Below the pieces are notes generated by a model. The model did not search any database. It was given only the letters and a program-made list of their open reading frames with translations, and was not told the DNA's origin. A stretch of 6,523 bases of DNA, from the NCBI GenBank assembly GCA_030538175.1, contig JAUNUL010000170.1:1-6523 (forward strand), written 5' to 3'. The position numbers were made by a program, and so were the translations under genes. Within the stretch, counting starts at the first letter, position 1; every line of letters starts with the position of its first letter. The stretch comes from Propionibacteriaceae bacterium (lineage in GTDB: Bacteria > Actinomycetota > Actinomycetes > Propionibacteriales > Propionibacteriaceae). Positions 1 through 6,522 of the stretch are shown here, in pieces.

Positions 1-1
1 C

Positions 2-388
2 CAGGCCGCCACGATCCTGCAGGACAAGCGGTCCTGGCCGTCGAAGCAGAAGGTGCGGTTCGACTTCGTCGGTGGCGGCACCCATGACCTGGTCATCCGC
101 GTGCTCACCCCGGCCACCACCGACAAACGCTGCTATCCGCTGCGGACCAATGGCCGCGTCAGCTGCTCCACCGGCTCGGCGGTCAACCTCAACGGCCATC
201 GCTGGACCGGCGGGATTCCCGACTACGCCGGCGACCTCACCGGCTACCGCACCTATCTCGTCAACCACGAGGTCGGGCACTATCTCGGGCTCGGCCATGT
301 CGAGTGCCCCGGCCGCGGCCGGCCCGCGCCGGTGATGATGCAACAGACCAAGGGGCTGCAGGGCTGCGGGCGCAATCCGTGGCCGTGA
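2..388 (+). CDS. DUF3152 zincin-like protein, C-terminal part (5'-truncated)
   Basis: The reading frame is open from the left edge of the window, so the true start lies outside; 128 residues are visible and the gene ends at TGA 386-388. The sequence has the hallmarks of the actinobacterial DUF3152 family: a motif CYPLRTNGRVSC with paired cysteines, an NLNGHRW segment, and the C-terminal run with HEVGH, APVMMQQT and a final GCGRNPWP. HEVGHYLGLGH (codons from 266) fits the metzincin zinc-binding pattern HExxHxxGxxH, and the PVMM that follows could serve as a Met-turn. This suggests a zinc metallopeptidase fold, although the family is functionally uncharacterised. Members usually carry an N-terminal signal or membrane anchor, which would lie outside the window. 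An internal GTG at 53 is not the start, because family-like sequence (ILQDKRSW) precedes it in frame. The stop overlaps the proposed start of the next gene by four bases. Confidence 0.9.
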   Translation, partial: QAATILQDKRSWPSKQKVRFDFVGGGTHDLVIRVLTPATTDKRCYPLRTNGRVSCSTGSAVNLNGHRWTGGIPDYAGDLTGYRTYLVNHEVGHYLGLGHVECPGRGRPAPVMMQQTKGLQGCGRNPWP

Positions 389-1320
389 CGGGTACGCCCC
401 CGTTCCCCAGTCAGCCTTCTGCCGAACGCCGGCTGCCCGGCCAGCCGCTCGGCCCCTGTCTGGGGCGTCTGCGCCGCGGGGCTGGTGATCCGACTCATCG
501 CCACCACGGTGGCCGCTGGTTCCGCGCGACCTGCACCCCCGAGGGGCCGGCGCTGCTCGAGGTGGCCGAGGGTCGGGAGACCGTCGCCAGGGCGTGGGGT
601 GCGGGCGCGGTCTGGGTGCTCGACCAGCTGCCCGCTCTGCTCGGTCACCATGATGATCCGTCAGGTTTCCGCCCGGATCATCCGGTGTTGCGGGAGGCCC
701 AGCGGCGTTTCCCGGGGTTGCGGGTGGGGCGTACCGACGCCGTCTGGGAGGCGCTTGCCCCCGCCGTGATCGAGCAGAAGGTCACCGGCAAGGAGGCGTT
801 TGCGGGCTTCCGGTGGCTGGTGCGTCGGCACGGTACGCCGGCCCCCGTCCCGCCCGAGCACCCCGCACACGACCTGGTCTGCCCGCCGGATCCCGATGTC
901 TGGGCGCGGATCCCGTCCTGGGAGTGGTTGCGGGCGGGGATCGATGGGGCCCGGTCCCGCACTGTGGTCACGGCTGCCCGTCGCGCGGGCGCGCTGGAGC
1001 GTACGCTGCACGTCGCGGCCGAGGAAGCGGATCGTCGGCTGCAGTCCCTGCCCGGGATCGGCCCGTGGACGTCCGCGGAGGTCCGCCAACGCGCACACGG
1101 TGACCCGGATGCCTGGAGCGACGGCGACTATCACGTGCCGGGTTGGATCACGTTCGCGCTCGTGGGAGAGAAGCTCGACAACGACGCAGCCCGGGAGGTG
1201 CTCGAGCCCTATCGGGGGCATCGCTATCGGGTGCAACAACTCATCGGGCTCATCGGGGCCGGTCCCGAACGACGCGGACCACGACGGTCGCTGCCCACCC
1301 ACTTGCCGCGATCCTGGTAG
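385..1320 (+). CDS. DNA-3-methyladenine glycosylase, AlkA/HhH-GPD family
   Basis: This is a predicted base-excision repair enzyme that removes alkylated purines such as 3-methyladenine. In the 311-residue version the N-terminal part (about 30-85) holds a degenerate AlkA-like domain, with RRGAGDP and RAWGAGAVWVLDQLP. The helical domain follows (EALAPAVIEQKVTGKEA, about 122-138), then the helix-hairpin-helix LPGIGPWTSAEV (about 222-233), and the catalytic-type aspartate in the GDYH segment at Asp248 (codon 1126-1128), which corresponds to AlkA Asp238. The PYRGHRYRV segment near the C-terminus is typical of actinobacterial members. The start is inferred. The frame is open back to an ATG at 304, but that would overlap the DUF3152 gene by 85 bases with low-complexity residues. 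GTG 385 gives a GTGA stop/start overlap and a family-like length; GTG 379 is an equal alternative. No strong Shine-Dalgarno sequence is visible, which fits translational coupling. The family call is firm; substrate range is not determinable. Confidence 0.88.
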   Translation: MTGTPPFPSQPSAERRLPGQPLGPCLGRLRRGAGDPTHRHHGGRWFRATCTPEGPALLEVAEGRETVARAWGAGAVWVLDQLPALLGHHDDPSGFRPDHPVLREAQRRFPGLRVGRTDAVWEALAPAVIEQKVTGKEAFAGFRWLVRRHGTPAPVPPEHPAHDLVCPPDPDVWARIPSWEWLRAGIDGARSRTVVTAARRAGALERTLHVAAEEADRRLQSLPGIGPWTSAEVRQRAHGDPDAWSDGDYHVPGWITFALVGEKLDNDAAREVLEPYRGHRYRVQQLIGLIGAGPERRGPRRSLPTHLPRSW

Positions 1321-1340
1321 CAACCGTCGTCACCGGTTGC
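1320..1340 (+). terminator. Candidate hairpin just after the glycosylase gene
   Basis: GCAACCG (1320-1326) and CGGTTGC (1334-1340) form a perfect 7-bp inverted repeat around a 7-base loop, beginning at the last base of the TAG stop codon. The position fits a terminator for the plus-strand pair in a convergent gap. There is no T-run after it, so it would have to be a U-tract-less hairpin or a chance palindrome. Confidence 0.35.
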
Positions 1341-1384
1341 GGATGGCCCCCGGCCCCGCGGTTCGCTGAGCGCTGCGGTTTCGC

Positions 1385-1411
1385 GCCCGGGATCACCCCA
1401 CCGGGCCCGGT
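1385..1411 (-). terminator. Candidate GC-rich hairpin region downstream of arcA
   Basis: Two alternative GC-only structures lie 23 to 49 bases beyond the arcA stop. One is a 6-bp stem of GCCCGG (1385-1390) with CCGGGC (1401-1406) around a 10-base loop. The other is the perfect 12-bp palindrome ACCGGGCCCGGT (1400-1411). They overlap and are mutually exclusive. No T-run follows on either strand. The convergent position is the main argument for termination. The rest of the 1321-1433 gap shows no convincing gene. Confidence 0.25.
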
Positions 1412-1433
1412 CGTGGTCCTCGAGATCGATAGC

Positions 1434-2639
1434 TCAGTTGCCGAGCGGGTCGCGCTCGATCGGGCAGGACATGCAGCGGGGACCACCACGCCCTGAGCCG
1501 AGCTCGGAGCCAGCGATCGGGATGACTTCGATACCTGCTCGGGTGAGTCGTTCGTTAGTGGCGATGTTGCGTTCGTACGCGATGGCCAACCGCGGGGCCA
1601 GCGCAAGGGTGTTGTTCCCGTCGTCCCACTGTTCACGTTCAGCGATGACGGCATCGGTGCCGGTATCGATCACCCGGAGCCGATCGATGCCCATGGCCCT
1701 GCCCGCGGCGACCGCGAACGGAGCGGGACCGTCGACCGTCAGGGTGTGCTCCCCGTCCCCGGTGAATCCCGGCCCCGGGGTCACCGTCCAGGCCTGCAGG
1801 CGGTCGGCGATGTTGGGATACATGACCACCGTGTCGACATCGACCATCGTCAGCACGGTGTCGAGGTGCATGGTGGCACGGGTCTGATCGACGGGCACGG
1901 CCAGCAGGGTGTGCGCGAGGCCCTCGGCGAACAGCTGACGGGCGAGCCGCTCGGCACCGGCGGGATTCGTCCGCTGGCCCACCCCCACCGCGACGACGCC
2001 CGGCGCCAACAACAGCACATCCCCGCCCTCAACGGGTTCGGCGCTTGAGCCAAGGATCCGTGGCACATCCCGGAAGCGTGGATGGTGGGTCCAGATCAAC
2101 TCGGTCAGCTGGGTCTCCCGCACCCGGGCCGGCATGGCGAGCGAGGTGATCGCGACCCGGTCGCCGATCCACACCGACGAGTCACGGGTGAAGACCAGGT
2201 TGGGCAGCGGGTCGACGAGGAAATCGTGGGGGGCCAACAACGCGGTGACCAGGCCGTGACCGCCCCGGACCTCATCATTGCGGATCCCCGCCACGATGAG
2301 ATCGGTCAGCTCCGCCGGGGTCGCCGCTGCGCAGGCCTCGGTCAGATAGCGCCGCAGGGTCGTGCCCAGATGCAGCGAGCGCAACGTCGCCTCGGTGACC
2401 TCAGCCCGGGCATCCGGGTGCGCCAAGGTCTCGGTGAGCAGGTCGGTGAGCTGCAGCACCTCGACACCGTGGGACTCCATCGTGCTGACGAAGGCGTCGT
2501 GCTCCTCCTGGGCGCGCGCCACCCAGGGCACGCCGTCGAACAGGAGCCGATCGTTGTTGCGGGGGGTCAGCCGCTGCAGTTCCCGGCCGGGCCGGTGGAC
2601 CAACACCGTTCGGAGTCGTCCCACTTCCGAATCCACCAT
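1434..2639 (-). CDS. arcA: Arginine deiminase
   Basis: The product hydrolyses L-arginine to citrulline and ammonia in the cytoplasm, the first step of the arginine deiminase pathway, giving ammonia for acid tolerance and, with later enzymes, ATP. At 401 residues it has the normal family length. Visible motifs by residue are [12 protein letters not shown] (144-155, substrate Asp153), EGGDVLL (204-210, Glu204), MHLDTV (257-262, catalytic-type His258 and Asp260) and the C-terminal [12 protein letters not shown] with nucleophile Cys389, so all expected catalytic residues are present. The ATG start is well supported by AGGAGG eight bases upstream. The kinase gene ends 42 bases before it on the same strand, so the two are probably cotranscribed. 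No ornithine carbamoyltransferase, carbamate kinase or arginine/ornithine antiporter gene is next to it, since the downstream neighbour is convergent. It may work with distant arcB/arcC or chiefly as an ammonia source. Confidence 0.97.
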   Translation of the reverse strand: MVDSEVGRLRTVLVHRPGRELQRLTPRNNDRLLFDGVPWVARAQEEHDAFVSTMESHGVEVLQLTDLLTETLAHPDARAEVTEATLRSLHLGTTLRRYLTEACAAATPAELTDLIVAGIRNDEVRGGHGLVTALLAPHDFLVDPLPNLVFTRDSSVWIGDRVAITSLAMPARVRETQLTELIWTHHPRFRDVPRILGSSAEPVEGGDVLLLAPGVVAVGVGQRTNPAGAERLARQLFAEGLAHTLLAVPVDQTRATMHLDTVLTMVDVDTVVMYPNIADRLQAWTVTPGPGFTGDGEHTLTVDGPAPFAVAAGRAMGIDRLRVIDTGTDAVIAEREQWDDGNNTLALAPRLAIAYERNIATNERLTRAGIEVIPIAGSELGSGRGGPRCMSCPIERDPLGN

Positions 2640-2647
2640 CGCCGATG

Positions 2648-2653
2648 CCTCCT
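2648..2653 (-). promoter_or_regulatory. Strong Shine-Dalgarno sequence of arcA
   Basis: The minus strand reads AGGAGG, ending eight bases before the arcA ATG. It is the best ribosome binding site in the window and fixes the arcA start. It implies that arcA is translated independently and efficiently even if it shares a transcript with the kinase gene. Confidence 0.85.
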
Positions 2654-2681
2654 CGGTTGCTGGGTGATCGCGCCGGCCGGT

Positions 2682-4073
2682 TCAGCTCTCCGGCGGCACG
2701 AATGCACTGGGCAGGTGGACGGTGAACTCCGCGCCACCCTCCTTGGCCCGCGATGCGCGCACCCATCCATGATGCCGGGCGACTGTCTGCGCGACGATCG
2801 ACAGGCCGAGTCCGGTGCCCGGGGTATTGCGGGCCTTCTCCGACCGATAGAACCGGTCGAAGACGTGGGGCAGGTCTTCCTCGGTGATGCCGGGCCCTTC
2901 GTCGGAGATCCGGAGCTCCTCGCCATCCATGACGACCCTGACGGTGCCGCCCGAGGGGGAGAATTTCACGGCGTTGTCCAGCAGGTTCGTGATGGCCCGC
3001 TCAAGCTGATCGGCTTCGCCGTAAACGAAGTGCGACGACAGGCACGTCGCGAACTCGATGCCGTGACCGCGGCGGCGTACGCGCTCCAACGCTGAGGTGA
3101 CGACATCGCGCAGGTTGAGCGGTTCGAAGACGACCTTGCCCGGGTCCCGGGTCAGGTGCACGAGGTCGCCGATCAGGGACGAGAACTCGACGAGTTGGGC
3201 ACCGAGATCGCCCAGGATTTCCTGGCGTGCGTGCGGCGGCAGCATGCCGGCATTCTCATCCGCGGCGAGCAGCTCGATATTCGTCCGCAGTGACGTGAGC
3301 GGCGTACGCAGTTCGTGGCTGGCATCAGCGATCAGGCGATTCTGGCGCGCCCGCGACGAGGCGAGCGAATAGAGCATGGTGTTGAAGGACCGGGTCAGGT
3401 GGGACAACTCGTCGTTGCCCTCGACCGGAATTGGTTCCAGGGAATCGCTCTGCGTGACTTCCGCGACCGCCAGGGTGAGGTCCCGGACCGGGCGCATCGC
3501 CGCCCTGGCGACCAGGATCCCCAACGCCCCGCCCAGGGCGATGCCGGTGGACCCGACCAGGAATAGCACGATCCGCAGGTTGCTCAGAATTTTCAGTGTG
3601 GGGGTCAGCGACTGACCCACCACCACCGCATAGTGCACGTCGGCCTGGGGCAGGGGGACGGCAACGATGCGATAGGTCTCACCGTGGGAGTCGACCCCAT
3701 TGCGGGCGGAAGCCCCGGACTGCAGCTTGGCGAGCGCGAGTTCCTCATCACCGAGCACCAGCGAGCCGGCCTGCTGATCCGGCGTGATCACATAACCATC
3801 CGAGCGCAGCAGATGCTGGAGCAAGGTCGGTCGATGCGGGGTCCCAGTGCGGGCGAAGGACTGGACGTCGGCGCCGATGATGTCGGCGCAGAGGGCACCG
3901 GCCTGGATCAATTCCTGGTCGAGCTGGTCATACAGAGATTCCTGGGCGCTGAGATAACCGGCCAAGCCCGTCACCGCAACCGCGACCGCAACCGCGGCAC
4001 CGGTCAGGAATCCGATCCGCCGCTGCAGAAATGAGGTTCTCAGGAAGCGGCGGAGAAGGGGGTTCAGGGTCAC
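2682..4073 (-). CDS. mprB: MprB-like sensor histidine kinase
   Basis: This is the membrane sensor of a two-component system, 463 residues, resembling mycobacterial MprB in architecture. A membrane segment at about 22-42 ([16 protein letters not shown]) leads to an extracytoplasmic sensor region of about 120 residues, a second membrane segment at about 167-189 and a HAMP linker ([10 protein letters not shown] onward, to about 245). The HisKA domain has [15 protein letters not shown] with phosphoacceptor His253. The ATPase domain shows the N box [11 protein letters not shown] (363-373), G1 box DEGPGI (391-396), F box FDRFYRS (405-411) and G2 box GTGLGLS (419-425), so all catalytic motifs are intact. 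Translation starts at GTG 4073, overlapping the regulator's TGA by four bases (GTGA), which points to coupling and explains the poor Shine-Dalgarno sequence. In mycobacteria MprAB responds to envelope stress and lies beside a PepD/HtrA protease. Here arcA follows instead, so the stimulus cannot be assumed the same. Confidence 0.93.
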   Translation of the reverse strand: MTLNPLLRRFLRTSFLQRRIGFLTGAAVAVAVAVTGLAGYLSAQESLYDQLDQELIQAGALCADIIGADVQSFARTGTPHRPTLLQHLLRSDGYVITPDQQAGSLVLGDEELALAKLQSGASARNGVDSHGETYRIVAVPLPQADVHYAVVVGQSLTPTLKILSNLRIVLFLVGSTGIALGGALGILVARAAMRPVRDLTLAVAEVTQSDSLEPIPVEGNDELSHLTRSFNTMLYSLASSRARQNRLIADASHELRTPLTSLRTNIELLAADENAGMLPPHARQEILGDLGAQLVEFSSLIGDLVHLTRDPGKVVFEPLNLRDVVTSALERVRRRGHGIEFATCLSSHFVYGEADQLERAITNLLDNAVKFSPSGGTVRVVMDGEELRISDEGPGITEEDLPHVFDRFYRSEKARNTPGTGLGLSIVAQTVARHHGWVRASRAKEGGAEFTVHLPSAFVPPES

Positions 4074-4765
4074 GGGGCGTTCTCGCGCAGGACGTAACCC
4101 ACGCCCCGCACGGTGTGGATGAGGCGCGCTTCGCCCTCCGCCTCGGTCTTGCGTCGGAGATAGCCGATATAGACCTCGAGGGAGTTGGCTGTGGTTGGGA
4201 AGTCAAAGCCCCAGACCTCATTGAGCAGCCAGCCTCGTTCCAGGACCCTCCGGGGATGCTGCAGGAATGTCATCAACAGCGCGAACTCCGTGCGGGTCAG
4301 GCTGATCTGCCGAGCCCCGCGGGAGACCTCCCGGGTTTGCGGGTTGAGGCTCAGGTCCATGAAGACCAGTGCCTCATGCTCCGGGCCGGGGCCGCCGGGT
4401 GCGGTGCTGGTGCGGCGCACGAGTGCCCGCAGCCGAGCCAGCAACTCGTCGAGGGCGAACGGCTTCGACAGATAGTCGTCGCCGCCGGCGTCCAAGCCAT
4501 CCACGCGGTCGTCGATGGCGTCGCGGGCCGTGAGCACGAGGATCGGCACGTCGTTGCCGTTCTTGCGGAGCATTCGGGTGGTTTCCAGACCATCGAGACG
4601 CGGCATCATCACGTCCATGATGACGGCGTCGGGACGTCCGGCGGCCAGGCAGGCCAAGGCCTCGATCCCGTCGGATGCCGTGGCGACCTCATAGCCGTTG
4701 TACTCCAAAGAGCGCGCCAAGGAGTCCCTGACGGCTTGATCGTCGTCAACAACAAGGATGCGCAT
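4070..4765 (-). CDS. mprA: MprA-like OmpR/PhoB-family response regulator
   Basis: This DNA-binding response regulator of 231 residues is paired with the kinase encoded next. The receiver domain (1 to about 118) has the acidic pocket Asp7-Asp9, phosphoacceptor Asp51 in [12 protein letters not shown], Thr79 in LVLTARD and Lys101 in [10 protein letters not shown] short linker leads to a winged-helix effector domain (about 130-228) with [43 protein letters not shown] split across the recognition region, and the terminal [12 protein letters not shown]. From memory, wording and length match mycobacterial MprA closely along the whole protein, hence the symbol; target genes may differ. The ATG start is supported by GAGAGGA eight bases upstream. 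It begins 13 bases after the cobD stop codon, so it probably shares the cobD transcript unless a promoter lies inside cobD. It may autoregulate, as MprA does, but I could not identify MprA boxes with confidence. Confidence 0.95.
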   Translation of the reverse strand: MRILVVDDDQAVRDSLARSLEYNGYEVATASDGIEALACLAAGRPDAVIMDVMMPRLDGLETTRMLRKNGNDVPILVLTARDAIDDRVDGLDAGGDDYLSKPFALDELLARLRALVRRTSTAPGGPGPEHEALVFMDLSLNPQTREVSRGARQISLTRTEFALLMTFLQHPRRVLERGWLLNEVWGFDFPTTANSLEVYIGYLRRKTEAEGEARLIHTVRGVGYVLRENAP

Positions 4766-4773
4766 GCGGTTTA

Positions 4774-4780
4774 TCCTCTC
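4774..4780 (-). promoter_or_regulatory. Shine-Dalgarno sequence of mprA, at the cobD stop codon
   Basis: The minus strand reads GAGAGGA with an 8-base spacer to the mprA ATG. It overlaps the TGA stop of cobD (4781-4779), so ribosomes finishing cobD would arrive on the mprA initiation site. This is sequence evidence for translational linkage between the cobalamin gene and the two-component system. Confidence 0.75.
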
Positions 4781-5741
4781 ATTGTTTATGGCTGAACCAT
4801 CTCAGCCCCCCGCGCGCGAGCGCAAAGCAGGCCAAGGCCGTGGAGAGTGCGGCCACGCTGGCAGCGAGCCGATTGGCCCGGGGGATGTCAGCGACCGTGG
4901 GTCGGGGGCCGTCGCCTAGGGTGCCGCGGTCCTCGACCTGGCCGGCGTACGCATTGATCCCGCCCAGGCGGATCCCGAGCGCACCGGCGAACGCGGCCTC
5001 CACCCGGCCCGCGTTGGGGGAGGGATGGCGGTGGGCGTCGGTGGCGACCGTACGCAGGGCTGTCCCGGGGTGGCCTCCAACGATCGGTGCGGCCGCGGCG
5101 GTCAGGAGGGCGGCGACGCGAGCGGGCACCCAGTTGGCAACGTCGTCGAGTCTGGCTGCGGCCCAGCCGAACCGGGTATACCGCGCATTGCGGTGGCCGA
5201 TCATCGCGTCGAGGGTGTTGATCGCCCGATAGGTGAGCAGGCCGGGCACCCCGGCCACGGCACCCCAGGCGATGGGGGCCACCACGGCGTCAGCAGTGTT
5301 TTCGGCCACCGATTCGATCGTGGCGCGGGCCAGATCGTCGGCATCGAGCTCGCTCGGGTCGCGGCCGACGAGGTTGCGGATGCGGTGCCGGGCGCCCGGC
5401 AGATCGTCCACGGCGACGAGCTGGCGGATCGCCTCGGCCTCGCGGCGCAGGCTGCGCCCACCCAACACGGTCCAGGTGGCGACGGCGGTCAGCAGGGTCT
5501 GCAGCCAGGGCCGGGATCGTGTGCCGCGCTCGATGAGCAGACCGGCGGCGGCGGTGGTGGTCACCAGGACGGCGACGTGGCCGGTGCCGGCTGCGCGGGA
5601 ACCCGCGTACGTCTTCCGCTCGAGGGCTGCCGCAGCCGAGCCGAAACCAGCGACCGGATGTAGGCGTGCTGGGTCGCCGAAGGCCTCATCGGCCAACCAG
5701 CCGAGCAGCAGGCCCGCAGCGCGGGCCGTCCGGCTTCCCAC
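4779..5741 (-). CDS. cobD: Adenosylcobinamide-phosphate synthase CobD/CbiB
   Basis: This membrane enzyme attaches the aminopropanol arm (as aminopropanol phosphate in many organisms) to adenosylcobyric acid, producing adenosylcobinamide (phosphate). At 320 residues it is full length. Conserved blocks in order are [10 protein letters not shown] (21-30), [11 protein letters not shown] (123-133), the signature [17 protein letters not shown] (140-156), [22 protein letters not shown] (171-192, in two overlapping motifs), [13 protein letters not shown] (196-208) and [18 protein letters not shown] (239-256). Hydrophobic stretches at about 55-70, 82-95 and 209-222, plus one near the C-terminus, fit an integral membrane protein. 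The start is GTG 5741: an in-frame TAG lies 10 to 12 bases upstream, so little choice remains, and no clear Shine-Dalgarno sequence is seen. A perfect 7-bp inverted repeat (5711-5727) sits in codons 5-10 and could hamper initiation. The preceding gene on this strand is cobU, after a 146-base gap. The following gene is mprA, 13 bases away. Confidence 0.96.
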   Translation of the reverse strand: MGSRTARAAGLLLGWLADEAFGDPARLHPVAGFGSAAAALERKTYAGSRAAGTGHVAVLVTTTAAAGLLIERGTRSRPWLQTLLTAVATWTVLGGRSLRREAEAIRQLVAVDDLPGARHRIRNLVGRDPSELDADDLARATIESVAENTADAVVAPIAWGAVAGVPGLLTYRAINTLDAMIGHRNARYTRFGWAAARLDDVANWVPARVAALLTAAAAPIVGGHPGTALRTVATDAHRHPSPNAGRVEAAFAGALGIRLGGINAYAGQVEDRGTLGDGPRPTVADIPRANRLAASVAALSTALACFALARGGLRWFSHKQ

Positions 5742-5887
5742 GCTTGCATGCTAGTGGTCGGCGCGGATGGGAGGTGAATAGCGATATGCCGTCAAAAGGG
5801 CGGGTTAGTGGTCTATGAGCCCGGTTCGGCGGGCGAGATCTCAGCGAAGCGTCCGGCGTACGGGTGTTACGCCGGGCGTGCGGGGTG
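5742..5887 (-). promoter_or_regulatory. cobU-cobD intergenic region, possible promoter
   Basis: This is the only sizeable gap inside the minus-strand run. On the minus strand TTGACG (5795-5790) is a good match to an actinobacterial -35 element and lies in a locally AT-richer patch, but no convincing -10 TANNNT is found at the usual spacing. The 8-mer GACCACTA occurs twice (5813-5806 and 5759-5752), 54 bases apart, and could mark operator half-sites or be chance. The palindrome GAGATCTC lies at 5835-5842. I see no B12-box or other conserved cobalamin riboswitch elements, and the gap is short for one. If a promoter is here, it would drive cobD-mprA-mprB-arcA separately from cobS-cobU. Confidence 0.3.
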
Positions 5888-5890
5888 TTA
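5853..5890. repeat. Nested inverted and imperfect tandem repeat at the cobU stop
   Basis: CCGGCGTA (5853-5860) and TACGCCGG (5868-5875) form a perfect 8-bp inverted repeat with a 7-base loop. On the plus strand it extends further with G-U pairs. The same stretch is also an imperfect direct repeat: unit CCGGCGTACGGGTGTTA (5853-5869) is followed at 5873-5890 by CGGGCGTGCGGGGTGTTA, whose last three bases are the cobU stop codon. As RNA from the minus strand the hairpin lies 13 bases beyond the cobU stop, where a terminator or mRNA-stabilising stem would sit, but no T-run follows. A protein-binding operator is an equal possibility. Confidence 0.6.
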
Positions 5891-6412
5891 GAGGTGCAGG
5901 CGCCGCCCGGCGACTACCAGGATCACGTCATCGCTGACCGCCGCGATCTGTTGGTTGAGGATGCCCAGCCAGTCGGTGAAAATTCGCCCCGAACGATGCT
6001 CGGACACCAAGCCCAGGCCAACCTCGTTCGTGACGGCGACCAGCCGCTGGGCAGAGGTGGCCCAGGCGGCGACAACAGCGTCGATTCGCTCGGTCAGGGT
6101 GTCTTCCCAACCGGTGCCCGACCAGGCATTGAGGTCATCGAGTTGGCCGGTCAGCCAGGTGTTGAGGCAGTCGATGAGGGCGGGCCCCGTCAGGTCGGTC
6201 AGGACCTCGGCCAAATCCTGGTTCTCCACGGTGCGCCAGTGGGGTGGCCTGCGTTCCCTATGGCTCGCCACGCGGGCGCGCCACTCGTCGTCATCGGGCC
6301 AGCGAGGGCCGGGAGCCACATAGGTCACCCGAGCGGCGTCGGCGAGCAACTCTTCCGCGCACCGTGACTTGCCCGACCGGATCCCCCCGGTCACCAGCGT
6401 CTTCATCGGCAT
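5888..6412 (-). CDS. cobU: Adenosylcobinamide kinase / guanylyltransferase CobU
   Basis: This bifunctional cytoplasmic enzyme phosphorylates adenosylcobinamide and converts the phosphate to adenosylcobinamide-GDP, the substrate of CobS. It has 174 residues, the normal length. Visible are the P-loop GGIRSGKS (9-16), ARVASHRERRPPHW (46-59) with His51 in the place of the guanylylated histidine of Salmonella CobU, the Walker B-like ALIDCLNTWL (78-87), TNEVGLGLVSEHRSGRIFTDWLG (128-150, in overlapping blocks) and the closing VILVVAGRRLHL. Two starts are possible. ATG 6412 gives a 10-base overlap with cobS and has a weak GGTGG upstream. ATG 6406 gives the classic ATGA overlap and an N-terminus MKTLVTGG like many homologues. 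Both point to tight coupling with cobS. The repeat region follows its stop. Confidence 0.95.
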   Translation of the reverse strand: MPMKTLVTGGIRSGKSRCAEELLADAARVTYVAPGPRWPDDDEWRARVASHRERRPPHWRTVENQDLAEVLTDLTGPALIDCLNTWLTGQLDDLNAWSGTGWEDTLTERIDAVVAAWATSAQRLVAVTNEVGLGLVSEHRSGRIFTDWLGILNQQIAAVSDDVILVVAGRRLHL

Positions 6413-6522
6413 GCCAACACCACCAACCCCACCGTCAGCCCCAGCTCGATAGCAGCGCCGAGGACGTCCCCGTTGATCCCCTCGAACGTACGCTGAGCAT
6501 GGGCGCGCAGCATCAGCACCAC
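6403..6522 (-). CDS. cobS: Adenosylcobinamide-GDP ribazoletransferase CobS, C-terminal fragment
   Basis: A frame entering from the right edge ends at TGA 6405-6403 and shows 39 residues. The visible part reads through RAHAQRTFEGINGDVLGAAI and then a hydrophobic helix (LTVGLVVLAC), matching the C-terminal GDVLGA motif and last membrane segment of CobS/CobV. That protein joins adenosylcobinamide-GDP to alpha-ribazole (phosphate) at the membrane to make cobalamin (phosphate). The stop overlaps the cobU start by 4 or 10 bases, and having CobU directly after CobS supports the call, since CobU makes its substrate. The piece is short, so identity rests on that motif plus context. The rest of the gene lies outside the window. 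Confidence 0.82.
   Translation of the reverse strand: MVLMLRAHAQRTFEGINGDVLGAAIELGLTVGLVVLACR

Noticed and set aside
661..1323. A 220-codon minus-strand frame
   Set aside because: It is antisense to the glycosylase coding region with its conserved HhH motif and has no domain signal of its own.
1143..1496. Plus-strand frame containing a lipobox-like VVTGCG
   Set aside because: The lipobox-like stretch is preceded by an Arg-rich shadow of the glycosylase rather than a signal peptide, and the frame runs into the arcA 3' end. No start with a ribosome binding site sits near the lipobox.
2082..3095. A 337-codon open frame on the plus strand
   Set aside because: It lies antisense across arcA and the kinase gene, both strongly identified. 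Its product is Gly/Arg/Gln-rich without recognisable motifs, as expected of GC-rich shadow frames.
5025..5663. A 212-codon plus-strand frame
   Set aside because: It is antisense to cobD, whose signature [14 protein letters not shown] is unmistakable; the frame has no family features.
5711..5727. Perfect 7-bp inverted repeat GGCCCGC/GCGGGCC as a terminator
   Set aside because: It lies within the cobD coding region a few codons after the start, with GC-rich Ala/Arg codons that produce such palindromes easily.
5786..5818. A 10-codon plus-strand ORF behind a good GGGAGGTG
   Set aside because: It has the spacing of a real start, but the peptide (MPSKGRVSGL) is not recognisable, no plus-strand gene follows, and the surrounding genes are all on the other strand. 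Probably chance.
5742..5887. Cobalamin riboswitch upstream of cobD
   Set aside because: The context invited one, but no B12 box (GCCACTG-like) or other conserved core elements are visible on the minus strand, and the gap is short for this class.
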